From positions 69,441,023-69,505,022 of the forward strand of contig OY726560.1 of assembly GCA_963383645.1 (NCBI GenBank): a DNA stretch of 64,000 nucleotides, in the 5' to 3' direction. The position numbers and the translations under genes are program-made. The notes beneath the pieces were generated by a model. It had not been told where the DNA came from. It searched no databases and saw only the letters and a list, made by a program, of their open reading frames with translations. Source of the DNA: Muscardinus avellanarius (Eukaryota > Chordata > Mammalia > Rodentia > Gliridae). Positions 48,501 to 59,887 of this stretch are shown here, piece after piece (the first letter of the stretch is position 1; every line of letters starts with the position of its first letter).

Positions 48501-49648
48501 GGTTAGGTTGGCCAGGGGTTTATCAATTCTATTAATCTTTTCAAAGAACCAACTTTTTGTTTTATTGAGTCTTTGAATTGTTTTTTGTTGTTGTTGTTCT
48601 CTATTTCATTTATTTCTGCTCTAATTTTAATGATTTCTTGCCTTCTGCTGGCTTTGGGAATAGACTGTTGCAGAATTTCTAGGTCCTTGTGTTGTGTCAT
48701 TAGCTTCTTTACTTGGTGGTTCTCTGTCCTTCTTATGTGGGCACTCAATGCAATAAACTTTCCTCTCAATACTGCCTTCATGGTGTCCCATAGATTTTAG
48801 TAGGTTGTATCTCTGTTTTCGTTTGTTTCCATAAATTTCTTTATTTCTTCCCTAATTTCTGCTCTTACCCATTCATCATTCAATAGTGTATCATTCATTC
48901 TCCATGAATTTGAATACTTCCTTTCGAGTTTCCTGTTGTTGATTTCTACTTTTATTCCATTGTGGTCTGAAAAGATGCAAGGAATTATATTACATCTTTT
49001 GAATTTGCTGGTATTTTCTTTGTGTTCCAGGATGTGATCTATTTTGGAGAAGGTTCCATGGGCGGCTGAGAAGAATGTGTATTCTGTAGTTCCTGGTTGA
49101 AATACTCTGAAAATGTCTATTAGGTCCATTTGGTTTATGGTTTCCTTTAGTTCTAAAGCGTCTTTACTCATCTTTTGCCTTGAAGATCGATCCAGTGGTG
49201 TGTGAGGCATATTAAAGTCTCCCAGAATTATTGTATTTGGGTCTACTTGGGATCTTATGTCCAGAAGGGTTTGTTTTACAAATGTGGTTGCACCCACGTT
49301 TGGGGCATAAATATTTACTATCATTATATCTTCTTGGTGTATTGTTCCTTTTAATAAAAGGAAGTGCCCTGATTTGTCTCTTTTGATGTGTTTTAGTTTA
49401 AAGTCTGTTTTGTTGGATATCAGGGTTGCTACCCCTGCTCTTTTTTGGTCACTGTTGGCATGGTATATTTTTTCCCATCCTTTCACTTTCAGCCTGTGAA
49501 TGTCTTTGGCTGTGAGGTGAGTTTCTTGCAGACAGCATATATTTGGATTATGTTTCCTAATCCACATTGCCAGTCTATGTCTTTTGATTGGTGAGTTAAG
49601 TCCTTTGACATTAAAAGATATTATTGAAATATAATTTTTTTCTGCCAT
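45593..49648 (-). pseudogene. L1 ORF2, broken (endonuclease / reverse transcriptase)
   Basis: Would encode ~1,280 residues once the SINE is discounted; this is the L1 enzyme that nicks target DNA and reverse-transcribes RNA. Visible: endonuclease residues 1-283 (SFNVKGLN, CCLQETHL, IVNIYAPN, ILGDFNM, FSDHNGI); RT motifs [27 protein letters not shown] and LSLFADDMI (48039-47476); C-terminal domain with [15 protein letters not shown], where the first Cys of the usual CCHC motif reads Phe. Defects: an in-frame stop at 48797-48799, frameshifts near 48.58, 48.07, 47.48 and 46.14 kb, and a SINE at 47041-47247. Confidence 0.93.
47041..47247 (-). mobile_element. B1-dID SINE in L1 ORF2
   Basis: CpG-rich dimer (GGTACTGGGGTTCCTTGAAG … GCGCCACCACGCCCGGCT) with T-tail. 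AATTTCTTT flanks it (47032-47040, 47250-47258). The uninterrupted paralogue at 61850-61865 confirms the empty site. Confidence 0.95.
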
Positions 49649-49693
49649 TTTGTGTTCTGTCTACTCTTGGGTGGTGTGATCTTTCTTTTTTAC

Positions 49694-50671
49694 TTAAATG
49701 ACCCACTTATTAACTTCCTCTCTTCTCTGATTCTGAAGTCTGCTTCTTTTTTCTTCCTTATGGTTTATTTCTTTAAGAATTTTCTCTAGTGTTGGCTTTG
49801 AATTCATGAATTTTTTGAGATTCTGTTTATCCTGAAAGACTTTGGTTTCCCCATTGATCTTGAATAGCAGTTTTGCTGGATAGATGAGCTTTGGTTGGAA
49901 GTTATTTTCTTCCAGGGTCTGAATCACGTCGTACCAGTCTCTCCTAGCCTTCATGACCTGGGTTGTATAGTCTGGGGTGATTCTTATTGTTTTGCCTCTA
50001 TATGTCACCCTTCCTTTTGCTCTCACTGCTTTTAAGATTCCTTCCTTGGCTTCTGTGTTGGTCATTTTGGTTATTATGTGGCGTGGAGTGGTCTTTCTTT
50101 GGTCCTGTCTCAGTGGAGTTCTGTATGCCTCCTGGACATGAAGGTTCAAGTCTCTTTCCAGATTTGGAAAATCCTCTGAGATTATTTCCTTAAAGACATT
50201 ACAGATGCCCTTGGTCTGTACCTCTATTCCCTCTTCAATGCCTATTATCCATAAGTTAGGACACTTCATATTATCCCATATTTGCTGGATGTTTAGGTTT
50301 TGTTGCTGTAGAGATTTCTGTATATCGCTGACTGTGTTTTCGGTTTGGGATGTACTGTCTTCTAATATTGATATTCTGTTTTCCATTTCATCTAATCTTC
50401 CAGAATTTCTTTCTATTGCTGTCTTCATTTCACTTATTGCCTCTTTCATTTCATTCCAGACCTCTTTCTGATTCTTTTTTAGTGTTGCTATCTCAGCTTT
50501 AACCTCCTCTATACTTGTTTTAAATCCTTTAATCATATTGAACATCAAGAATCTGAACTCCCCTTCTTGCATTTCTACTAGGTCAGTATTCATGATTTCT
50601 GCTGTCTCTTCATAATTTCTGGTTCTCATATCTATAGCATTCTCTGTCCTGTTTTTCTGGTTTCTACCCAT
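49694..50671 (-). CDS. L1 ORF1 protein, intact
   Basis: 325 residues with start and stop in place. L1 ORF1p is a trimeric RNA-binding chaperone that coats L1 RNA in the cytoplasm. Basic/acidic N-terminus (1-48), coiled coil ~50-132 with repeated heptads (IEEVKAEIATLKKN, MENRISILED), RRM ~137-232 (NLWIIGIEEG; RHIITKMTN), C-terminal domain ~233-305 (RITPDYTTQVMKARRDW). The size is near that of human ORF1p (338). The start at 50671 is chosen because it is the first Met and begins MGRNQKN, parallel to MGKRNNN in the older family at 63718. The reading frame has survived while ORF2 decayed; whether it is expressed is unknown. Confidence 0.9.
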   Translation of the reverse strand: MGRNQKNRTENAIDMRTRNYEETAEIMNTDLVEMQEGEFRFLMFNMIKGFKTSIEEVKAEIATLKKNQKEVWNEMKEAISEMKTAIERNSGRLDEMENRISILEDSTSQTENTVSDIQKSLQQQNLNIQQIWDNMKCPNLWIIGIEEGIEVQTKGICNVFKEIISEDFPNLERDLNLHVQEAYRTPLRQDQRKTTPRHIITKMTNTEAKEGILKAVRAKGRVTYRGKTIRITPDYTTQVMKARRDWYDVIQTLEENNFQPKLIYPAKLLFKINGETKVFQDKQNLKKFMNSKPTLEKILKEINHKEEKRSRLQNQRREEVNKWVI

Positions 50672-52738
50672 CGATCGTGAGTATTATGTTTAGTCCAATC
50701 TTAAAATTAGGAGTTTAGGGGTATCAGCAAGTCAGCAGATCTTTTCCAGTTGAAGGTGGGTGATGTGGGAGTAGCTGGGGTGATGGGTAAAGGAGTCAGA
50801 TTAGGTAGAGGATATGTTTGGGTTGAGAAAGACTTTAAGTATGATAAGGTAATATCTTGCTAAGAATGAGAGAGAGAGTTAACTAGTAGGACTATTGTCA
50901 TTAGTAGAGTAAGTAAGGATATATGAAATACTTTGAGTATTAAACAAGGATGTATATAATGGGGAATAGTTTTGGGGGAGAAGAGTATGTAGGTTAGTGT
51001 GGAAAAGTTTGTAAAGGGGGGTGATGGAAGGAGCAGGCAACATAAAAAATAAATCCACACAAGATACGAAGGCTATTATGTAATTCAAGAAAAAGAAAGG
51101 AAAAACCAGTCAAATGAGGAGAACGAAAAAAGGAAGGAAAGAGAAAGAAAGAGGAAAAAAGGACAAGAATAAAATAAAAGAAACTAGCAGCTGTGTGAAA
51201 TCAGAAAATAAGGCACACTCTCAAATATTTATATAAAAAAAAAGTTAAAGTAAAAGAAGGGTGGGTTAAGAAAAAAATATATAAAACAGCAATAACCATA
51301 CCAAAAACAAAAGCACTGTAAAAGCAAAACAAAACAAAACATCCACAATAAAAGTAAAACAAACAGTCCTACTTATTTACAAATATGGGGTCAGGTCCAT
51401 ATAATATTTGCGTATTGATTGCTTTGGTAGCTTTCAGAATATAGTCCAATGTCTCTTAGTTTTCTTTGTACTCTATTTTTATCTTCTTAGGTCACTCTGG
51501 GTGTTTGGACACCTTTCTTTCCTTTAACTGCTTTGGGTTTATGTGTCAGGATATCTGGTTTCACTGTTATTAGATTCTGTACAAATCTCAGGTTCTGCGA
51601 AATTCCAACCTGTAGTTAGCACCTCTGCACTCACCACACTCGACTCCCACCTGGGCTTTTCTACAGCAGGGGTGGAGGATGTCCAAAGTATACTTGAAGC
51701 CTCCCCCTGAGGTCCTTTGCAGATATTGTGTCTCGATGGATTTTCCTGTGTCTCTGGAAATTCCAACTGGGCTAGCCAGTGTGGTCCCAAGATGTACCCT
51801 GGGCAAAGGGATGCCGGTTCCTGGATGCCCACACTTACTGCCAGAGCTCTACCTATTCCGAGAGTGCAGGCTGGGTGCACTGCTATTACTGGGCCCAGGT
51901 GTGAGTGGGTGCAGCTGCCTATTGCTGCTGCTATGCTCTTCCAAAGTGTATTGAGTTGTGTTCTCGATTAGAACTAAGCATCAGGCTACCGGGCGGGCAG
52001 GAACTCCCAGCGGTGGTCCAGGAGTGCAGGATAGGTGCGCAAGAGCCCGGGTGCACAGGCAGTGCGCGGTGACCAGCAGTGATCTCTGCCTCCCACAGGA
52101 CGTAGGAGCTGGGGGTGCTCCAAGGAGATTTCTGGGGTGCACCAAGCTTTTGCTGCCTAGAAGGCAGGCTCCGATTTAGGGGTGGCAGTGGCGCAGGCAC
52201 TAACTACAAGCAGGGGTCCGGGGCGCAGTCCGGGTGCGCGAGGACAATGCTGAGTTCGGAGGTGTGAGACAGATGCCCTGGGCCAGTGCTGGGGTTGGGG
52301 CTGGGGCGCACGCTAGGACCTGCACTTTCCCTGGATGCACTCAGGTACCTGGCTTCCTTGGTTCATGCTTCCGTGGTAGTCCCTGTGCTGTTGTGATCCA
52401 GTCGCTGGTGAGCACACAGAATTCTGACGTGGGTGCTGCTCACTGCTTAAGATGAGGTCCTATATCCATTTTCAGTCCCGGATTATTTTGCCGCGGTGAC
52501 TTCAGTCAGAGCTCGGGAGTGCCGGCCCATTTGGGGTGGCAGGCAGCCGCACAGCCAGCCTGCGGTGGGCGTCCTGATTGTATCTGCAGCAGGTCCAGGT
52601 TCCGCCGATGTACCTGGATCTGTTTTGGTTCCTGGTATTTATTTTGTTGATTAAGACACTTCTTTCTAAGTAGTTGAACTTTATTTGTTTCAGCTACTGA
52701 GAAGTGCTGTGTCCCTCAGTCGCCATTTTGAATCTATC
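50672..52738 (-). promoter_or_regulatory. L1 5' UTR / promoter region
   Basis: 2.07 kb. The distal half (51540-52738) is CpG-rich and ends in a CAAAATGGCGAC box ~7 bp from the 5' end, consistent with the YY1 start-site box of L1 promoters. The proximal part has a purine-rich (plus strand) tract at 51090-51190. Unrelated in sequence to the 5' UTR of the older L1 at 53.0-53.86 kb. Confidence 0.8.
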
Positions 52739-52749
52739 GGAGTGATCAT

Positions 52750-53855
52750 CTTCTAGAGCGAGATTTTATTCTTCCTGTGGTCTAATTGATTGTTTATACT
52801 TTAAATTGAGGCCTTTACATCAATGATTGTTTCCTTTATTTCTTTTAGGCTCTCTCTAAATTCTTTTCAAAGGTCCTGTATTATTTCTACAGTTATATTC
52901 CTGATTTGATCTTCTGGAGATCTCTGAATTTCTGTTTTTTCAGGTTTTGATAATATGGGGTTGTAGGCATTCATTGCTCTATTGTTGTTCCTCTTTCCCA
53001 TGATTTCAGAATTTTTTGCCTTCCCTGGATCACTACAACTTCTCTTAGGGTGTTCTGTATCTTGAGTTTGGTAATCTCAGCCGCCACTACTCCTTTACTG
53101 GATTGTATCGCAAAGTCTCAGACCCAGGGAGTTAATCAAGGCAGCATGAGACCGTGGGGGTGCCGGGCTGGACATTTTCCCATGGGGATTTGCGATTAGG
53201 GTGTGCTATCTCTGCCACCGCTACTCCTTCACTGGGTTGGATTGCAAAATCTCAGACCCAAGGAGATTATCAAAGCTGTGCAAGTCCCTTGGAGTGCAGT
53301 ACAGGGATTTCTCCTTTAGGGGCTGCAATTTCACTCACGGTTATTGTGCGCACTGATCAGGAGCTGTCGCAGGGCGGGGTGAACTCATTGTTGCTGCTGG
53401 CAATATAGTGCCACTGCCATGCCCTCGGCTGTGAAGCTGGTGTATTTCTTTTCTGGTTTTGAGCTCCATTCTGAGTCCCTGGAAGGTGTAATAAGCTTGG
53501 CCACTGGGAGTTTTAGACTTTCTTTGCACTGAAAGAACTGCTGAATTACACCCGAAATATCTGCAGCTACTCATTTCAGCTCCTTATTTACCTTTCCTCT
53601 CTGGAGTCTGGTGCTGTGAGGGAAGATGGTGCGGCGTGGCTCCACCACTGCATTTGGGCTTGATTTCTTTTCTGGTCTCTGGTTGTTCTTCTAGTCTTTT
53701 TTTCTCTGTCTCTTGTGTTTACATTTTTTCCCCTCTGTTGCTAGTGTTTTCTGGCTATGAAAAGCACTGATTTTGTGGCAATAGAGATCGAGTTTTAGCA
53801 GGACTCATAAATGCTGCTTTTCTCGGTCGCCATCTTCCCAGAAGTGTCCAGTTTA
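52750..53855 (-). mobile_element. older L1: ORF1 N-terminus and 5' UTR
   Basis: Continuation of 44590-45287. The ORF1 start codon is at 53001-52999 (…GAAATCATGGGAAAGAGG, identical in context to 63718). The 5' UTR of ~850 bp runs to a CACTTCTGGGAAGATGGCG start at ~53850. It contains the two similar blocks GGAGTAGCGGTGGCAGAGAT / GTAAAGGAGTAGTGGCGGC. ORF1 has stops. Confidence 0.88.
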
Positions 53856-54204
53856 GGAGATTTTGAATCCCTCATCAGGCCCTCAGTATTACTTGATTGT
53901 TATCCCCTTTGGGACAAGAACCTCAAAACTATATGTTGAGAAATCCATCTCAACCCTCAGGGTGCCCTCTTATCTAAGAATGAAAATTATCTTATCTCAG
54001 GTTACCTATTTATCACATACAAATGATCTTATTTTCTATGTGTGCCATGATATTGAAAAGGTTTAGGAAGCTCTACTCTAGGTAACAATCCAGGATAAGA
54101 TCCCTACTGAGTCCTCTAGATCTATTTCTAGCATGTCATTTAGGAACAAAACTTTCACAGAACTTTTTCAAAGTTCTCTAAACAGAAATTCACCTATATT
54201 TATA
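53856..54204. other. unassigned non-coding DNA
   Basis: No recognised feature between the older L1 5' end and the next repeat. Confidence 0.4.
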
Positions 54205-54620
54205 TGACATGTATTAGTCAAGGCTCTCAAGAAAAATCCTATAGGATATATGTTGATAGATATTTATTATGAGGAATTAGATCAAATGATTATGGAGGAA
54301 GAGATGTCTCATGATCAGCCATCTACAAGCTAGAGGACTCAGAAAGCTGATGGTGTATTTCTGGTCTATACTTGAAGGCAGGAGAACAAGGAAGCCAATG
54401 CTGCAGGTCCTAGCTCAAGTTCAAAGACAAGAAAACAAGCAGCAGTGATGTCCAGAGGTAGGAGAAGATGGATGTCCCAGCTTACCATAGGGAAATTTAC
54501 CTTTATGTTGTATTAGGGCTTTCAGTGGATTGGATTATGATTATGCCTATTTACATTGATTAGGAAGATCTGTTTATTTAAACATATCAGTATCTGTAGA
54601 TATAAATATAAAATAACCTG
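54205..54620. repeat. ancient dispersed mammalian repeat
   Basis: Begins GTATTAGTCAAGGCTCTCAA and has GATTATGGAGGAAGAGATGTC, CATCTACAAGCTAGAGGAC, and GGCTTTCAGTGGATTGGATTA in the order of a common old repeat. Family not assigned. Confidence 0.55.
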
Positions 54621-54639
54621 TAATTATTTTCTTTCTTTT

Positions 54640-55185
54640 AGTTTTTAAAGATGTATTTGTGTTGGTACATTGTAATTATATAACATAATGAGGTCCAGAG
54701 TAATAGAACATACATCCCATCGTACTTGGAGTGTTTCCCTCTGGACCCCCACTTACTTCCTCACCCTCCCTGTACATATTACTGAGATTGGTATTGATAA
54801 TTTTATATATGTATATAGAATTATTGTAACAGTTTCCTTCATTAATTCTCCTTCACCTGCTCATGTACCTCCCTTAATCACCTTTCTACTATCTTACTAG
54901 ACTCTCTCCTCCTTTATCTGAAGTTCCTTTTGTTTCTCAATTTCTCTCTAGATTCCACATATGAGAGAAAACATACAACCCATCATTTTCTGAGACTGGC
55001 TAATCTCACTTAGCACAATGTTCTCTACTGCCATACATTTTCTTGAAAGTGACATTATTTTGTTCTTCTTTATGGCTGAGTGAAATTCCATTTATTGTAT
55101 ATACCACAGTTCTGTAACCCGTTCATCTGTTAGAAACCCTGACTGGTGTTATTGAGACCCCTAGGCTGTCTTATAGAGACATACT
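54640..55185 (-). mobile_element. L1 3' end, old, 5'-truncated
   Basis: TGTGTTGGTACATTGTAATT, TTCCCTCTGGACCCCCACTT, CTCACTTAGCACAATGTTCTC and the degraded ORF2 tail. Same lineage as 12290-13060. Confidence 0.8.
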
Positions 55186-55339
55186 ATTTGTATATCTTTA
55201 TGAGATACATTATAGTAATTGGATACCTGTATACAATGTATAATAGTCAAATCAGGTATTAAATATATACTTCCATCTCTTTAAATGTTAATCATTTATG
55301 GATTGTCATTTTTGTACTCAAGTCATTTTTATTTTTTCA

Positions 55340-55607
55340 TTTTTATTTATATTTTTTTGGCAAGCAAGGAGTTTATTGTAAAGAGAATGGAGAAGGGGAA
55401 TGAGGCAGAACAGCTTTTCAGGAAATGGGAACCTTAGTGTCTGGCAGCTTCCTTCTGGACACTACTTGGAAGTAGCCCAAGCCATGCACTGTCAGTTGTT
55501 GAGTGCTTTCTCCCAAAATCCATGCAATCTACCGAAGAGAACTGCAGGCCTTTCCTAAGGGCTGTGGTCAGCCTCCATGCCCAGTGGGTGTCTTCTGGTC
55601 ACTACAT
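55340..55607 (-). pseudogene. retrocopy of the 3' end of an unidentified mRNA
   Basis: Lies within L1M as ~250 bp of non-L1 sequence. On the minus strand it ends CAATAAACTCCTTGCTTGCC followed by A7 and an A/T-rich tail, so a polyadenylation signal (TTTATT at 55372-55377 on plus) sits ~14 nt before the tail. Flanks GTCATTTTTATTT and GTAATTTTTAAAT could be an imperfect duplication. I do not recognise the source gene and see no clear protein frame; it is probably 3' UTR. Confidence 0.6.
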
Positions 55608-57249
55608 CAGTAATTTTTAAATATGTCAGATTTTTTAACCAGTAGTTCCCCTCCTGCACTATAGAAAACCAGAAATAATTCCCACTCACTCACTGTTCTT
55701 TGCAGCTCCTTATTTAACTTTCCTCCATCTCCTTTCTCCACTCCCTTCACAGTCATTAGTGACCACTGTTTTACTCTGTTCTTCTATAACTTTCTAGTTT
55801 CCACCAGTGAGTGAGGACATGTGCTATTTGTCTTTCTCTGTTCGGCTCATTTTTCTTAAGATAACATTTCCATTCATGCTGCTAAAAATGATGGGATTTC
55901 ACTCTATTATAGCTGAGTAGTATGCCACTGTGTATTATACCACATTTTATCCATTTGTCTTCTCATGCTTGTCTAAATTGGTTCCATATTTTAGCCCTGT
56001 GAATAGTGCTGCAATAAACATGAGAGTGCAAATATCTTTTTGGTATGATGATTTTATCTCATTTGGATATATAGCTTGTGGAATGGCTGGATCATATTGT
56101 AAATCTATTTTCAGATTTTTGAGGAACCACCATACCATTTTCCATAATGGATATACTAATTTGTATTTTTACCAACAGTGTATGAGAGTTTTTATTTCTC
56201 TGAATTCTTACCAGTATATTTTCATTTTGCTGTTTGATGACAATCATTCTAACTGGTGTGAGATGATATCTCATGGTGGTTTTCACTTGCATTTTCTTGA
56301 GGATTAGTGAGATTGAGCATTTTTCATAGACTTGCTGAGTGTCTGTGTGTCTTCTTTGGAAAAGTTTCTATTTAAATTTTTAGCCAAGTTTTAATTTTAT
56401 TATTTAGTTTGGGGGTTTTAATTTTTAAAAAGTTTTTATATATACTAAACGTTAGTCCCATGTCAGATATTTCCCCTATTCAGTAGATTGTATCTTTGTT
56501 CATTAGTTCTTTTTCTGTGCAGAAACTTTTAGTTTGATAAAATTCCACAAAAGTTTCCTTTTACTTTTGTTGCCTGTGTCTACATAATTTCCTATACTAT
56601 TGTCTTGAAGTATTTCTCCTATGTTTTTATAATAGTTTCATGTTTAATATTTAGGTATTTGATCCATTTTGAGTTGACTTTTGTATGTGATGAGAGAAAT
56701 GAATAGCATTTCATTCTTTTGCATAAGTATATCAAATTTTGCCAGAATCATTTGATGAAAAAATTATCCCTCCTCCATTGTATATTCTTGGCACCCTTCT
56801 AAAATAATCTACTAACTGTAGAACATATATTAATTTTTGGGTTTCTCTGTTCTGTTCTTCTAGTCTACATTTCTGTTTTGATGCTATTTTGGCTACTATA
56901 GTTTGAGGATGCTTTGAAGTCAGGTATTGTGATAGATAGAGCTATGTTCTTTTTGCTAAAGATTTCTTTGGCAATTTCAGGTCTTTTGTGGTTTCATATT
57001 GATTTTATGATAGTTTTTCCTATTTCTGTGAGGAAACTCATTGGTATTTTTATGGAAATTGCATTGAATATGTAGATCACTTTGGGTACTATGGTCATTT
57101 TAGCAATATTATTTGGATCCACAAACATAGGATATATAGATATTTAGGTAAGACATCTAGATATAGGTATATAAATAATTAAATATAGATATATAGTTAT
57201 ATAGATATATACAGATTTGGTCCTCTGAAATTTCATCATGTTTTACAAT

Positions 57250-57440
57250 TTTTTTCAGTACCGGGAATGGAATCCAGGGGCATTCTACCTCCAAGCTACA
57301 TCCCAGACATTTTTTTTTCTTTATTTTGAAACAGGGTCTCATTGAGTTGCAAAGGACCTCACTAAGTAGCTGAGGCTGTCCATGGCTCCTGTCTCAGCCT
57401 CCAAATGCTGGGATTGCAAGTGTGTGCCACCATACCCAGC
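57250..57440 (-). mobile_element. B1-dID SINE
   Basis: ID half AGTACCGGGAATGGAATCCA, B1 half ending GTGCCACCATACCCAGC. A 13-bp duplication TTTTACAATTTTT lies at 57241-57253 and 57445-57457. Confidence 0.94.
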
Positions 57441-57822
57441 TATCTTTTACAATTTTTATTGTAAATATCTTTCATTTACTTGTTTAAATTTAATCCTAAA
57501 TATTTTTGTAGCTATTGTTAATGAGACTGCTTTCTTCATTTTGTTCTCAGCAAATTAATTTTGGTGTATAAAAAATGCTACTCTTTTGTATGTTGATAAT
57601 GTATCCTGCAATTTTACTGAATTCATTTAATCAATTCTAATAACTTTTTGATGGAGTATTTAGGCTTTTCTATGAATAAAATTATGTCATCTCCAAATAA
57701 AGAGCTCTTTATTTCTGATTTTGTATATTTGAGTCTTCTTTCTTTATTAGTCTAGCAAAAGGCTTGTCAATTTTATTTGTCCTTTCAAAAAGCTAATTTT
57801 TTCATTGATCTTTTATATTGAA

Positions 57823-59025
57823 AAATTTTTAAACTTTTTATTGGTGCATTGTAGTCATACATCTTAATGAAATACAAGATGGTGGAGGCATACATGCACA
57901 CACCACCCAGTTAGCCCTTACCCAATTCCTGCCCCATTTTCTCCCCTTCCCTCCTTCTCATGTTTGGCTTAGTGCTTGACTTTGATATGTTTGTTAATGT
58001 ACATCATGAACATTAGAGAATTTCCCTCTTCCCCTCTCCCATCCCCTCAGGTTGCTTTATTTGCTCATCTATACTATATCCTTCTTCATCTAGAGTTCCC
58101 CCTAGGACCCACTTTCTTCCTAGATTTCACATATTAGAGAGAGAGGATCTAATTTCTTATTTTTTGACTGACTAATCTCACTTAGTATAATGTTCTCCTG
58201 TTCTATCCATTTCCCTGTAAATGATGTAATTGTGTTTTTCTTTGTTTGAGTAAAATTCCAATATGTACATATCCCATAGTTTTGTAATCCATTCATCTGT
58301 TGATGGACATCTTGGCTGGTTCCATAATTTGGCAATGGTGATTTGTGCAGCTATTAACATAGATATACAAGCATTAGTTTGGTATTTTGGTTTCCATTCT
58401 TTTGGGTAGATACCCAGAAGTGGTATTGCTGGATCATATGGTAAGATCATTCCCATTCTTTTGAGGATCCTCCATACTGTTTTCCAAAGTGGTTGCACTA
58501 ATGTGCAGTCTCACCAACAACATATTAGAGTTCCCACTTCTCTGCATCCTTCTCTGCATTATTTGTTGTTTGTGTTTTGAATGATTGCCAGTCTAGTTCC
58601 CACAACCCCACAATAATAGAACCTGAAAACACAGAATTGCAGAGATCTCCAGAAGGTCAAATCAAGAATGTAACTATAGAAATAATACAGGACCTTTAAA
58701 AAGAATTTAAAGAGAGAGTGTCTGAAAGAAATAAAAAGATAAAATTATTGAAGTGAAGGCATCAATTCAAACTATAAACAATCAATTAGACCACATGGAG
58801 AAGAGAGTTTTATGCCTAGACAATGATCACTCCAAAAACGAATGCATAGTATATAACTTAGAAAAATCAATTCAACCGCATGAATTGGACATTGAAGAAT
58901 ATGGGCTCATTTTAAAAGAGTTAACCTAAGAATAACTGGCATAGAAGAGGGAATAGATGATGAAACCAAAGGGATCAACAATTTTTTCAAAGAAGTAATA
59001 TTAAAAAAAATTTCAAACATAGTTG
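57823..59025 (-). mobile_element. older L1 with inverted 5' part
   Basis: 57823-58590 is minus strand: A-rich end, 3' UTR (TTATTGGTGCATTGTAGTCA) and ORF2 C-terminus (TTEQ-like tail; GMILPYDPAIPLLGIYPKE in the 106-codon frame). At ~58592 the strand flips, and 58594-59020 is plus-strand ORF1 of the same family (CCTGAAAACACAGAATTGCA, GAGATCTCCAGAAGGTCAAA, GAAATAATACAGGACCTTTA). Host L1M continues on both sides, with TTGAAAAATTTT / TTGAAATTTTAT at the borders. The structure fits twin priming, with a large internal loss. Confidence 0.82.
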
Positions 59026-59217
59026 AAATTTTATTTGTGCTGTGATGTTTATTATTTCTTCCTTCTACTAATTTTTAGTTTGGTTCATTTTTGCTTTCCT
59101 AAGTACTTGAGGTTCATTGTTAGGTCATTTATTTGATATCTTTCTATTTTTAATATTTTTCTATTTGATATCTTCCTATTTTTTATGAATGCATGTTTTG
59201 CTATAAATTTCTTATTA
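59026..59217 (-). mobile_element. ancient L1M, continuation
   Basis: TTATTATTTCTTCCTTCTACT and TTGAGGTTCATTGTTAGGTCA continue the antisense ORF2 from 57822. Confidence 0.7.
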
Positions 59218-59880
59218 AAAAATAACACCAAACAATTAACCTCAAGGACTTAAAAAATAAAAAACACAAATGTATACTCATTAGGAAAAAAGATACATGA
59301 AAGAGAAAAGAATCAAATGTTAGCATGACAAAGAATAAAAAAACTACCAAATCACAAGAGTAAATAGAGAGGTAAAAAGAAACAATATACAAAACAAGGA
59401 TAAACAATGACAATTAACAAAATTACATAAAGAAGAAAGTTCATCCCTATCAATAGTAACTTTGAACAGCCATGAAAATAATTAGATTAAATTCACCAAT
59501 CAAATGACATAGATAGCTGGACATGGTGGCACACATTTGTAATCCCAGCATTCAGGAGGTAGAGACCTGAGGATTGAGGATCCCTGTTCGCAAACAGCCT
59601 CAGCTACTTAGCGAGGCCCTTCACAACTCAGTGAGACCTTGTTTCAAAATAATAAAAAGACTAAAAAAATAGGGCCGGGGGTATAGCTTGGAGGTACAAT
59701 GCCCCTGGCTTCCATCCCCAGTACCACACACACAAAGACATTAGCTGAAGGAATAACAAAACAAGACCCAACTATTTGTTACCTACAAAACAAAACAAAA
59801 AAACAAAAAAACAAACAAAAAAAAAAAAACCTCACTTCCTTGGTAAAGCTACTTATTTGTGCTTTCTCATTATGGTGGTG
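59218..59880 (+). mobile_element. ancient L1 ORF1/ORF2 junction fragment
   Basis: TCATCCCTATCAATAGTAAC, AGATTAAATTCACCAATCAAA, ACATAGATAGCTGG, then after the SINE AACAAGACCCAACTATTTGT and TACCTACAAAA…CTCACTTCC. An A/AAAC-rich expansion lies at 59788-59830. Confidence 0.7.
59517..59735 (+). mobile_element. B1-dID SINE
   Basis: B1 half AGCTGGACATGGTGGCACAC, with ID half GGCCGGGGGTATAGCTTGGA … TTCCATCCCCAGTACC. Inserted in the L1 fragment. Confidence 0.92.
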
Positions 59881-59887
59881 GTGGTCT

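Larger units (their letters stand above)
45288..52738 (-). mobile_element. full-length L1 (~7.45 kb incl. SINE)
   Basis: Complete order on the minus strand: 5' end with a CAAAATGGCGAC box (~52732-52720), 2.07 kb 5' UTR, ORF1, 45-bp spacer, ORF2, 3' UTR and T-rich end at 45288-45340. An 11-bp duplication GGAGTGATCAT (45277-45287, 52739-52749) shows it jumped into ORF1 of an older L1. ORF1 is open, ORF2 is broken, and a B1-dID has landed in ORF2, so this copy is immobile on its own. Confidence 0.95.
55186..57822 (-). mobile_element. ancient L1M, 3' UTR to RT region
   Basis: GCTGAGTAGTATGCCACTGTG, CAATAAACATGAGAGTGCAAA, GGAATGGCTGGATCATATTG, AACTGGTGTGAGATGATATC, ATCCATTTTGAGTTGACTTT and TATCCTGCAATTTTACTGAA appear in antisense ORF2 order. 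Interrupted at 55340-55607 and 57250-57440; resumes at 59026. Confidence 0.88.

Noticed and set aside
49694..50671. Intact 325-codon frame as a host gene
   Set aside because: It is L1 ORF1, placed between the L1 5' UTR and ORF2 in a complete element with a target duplication.
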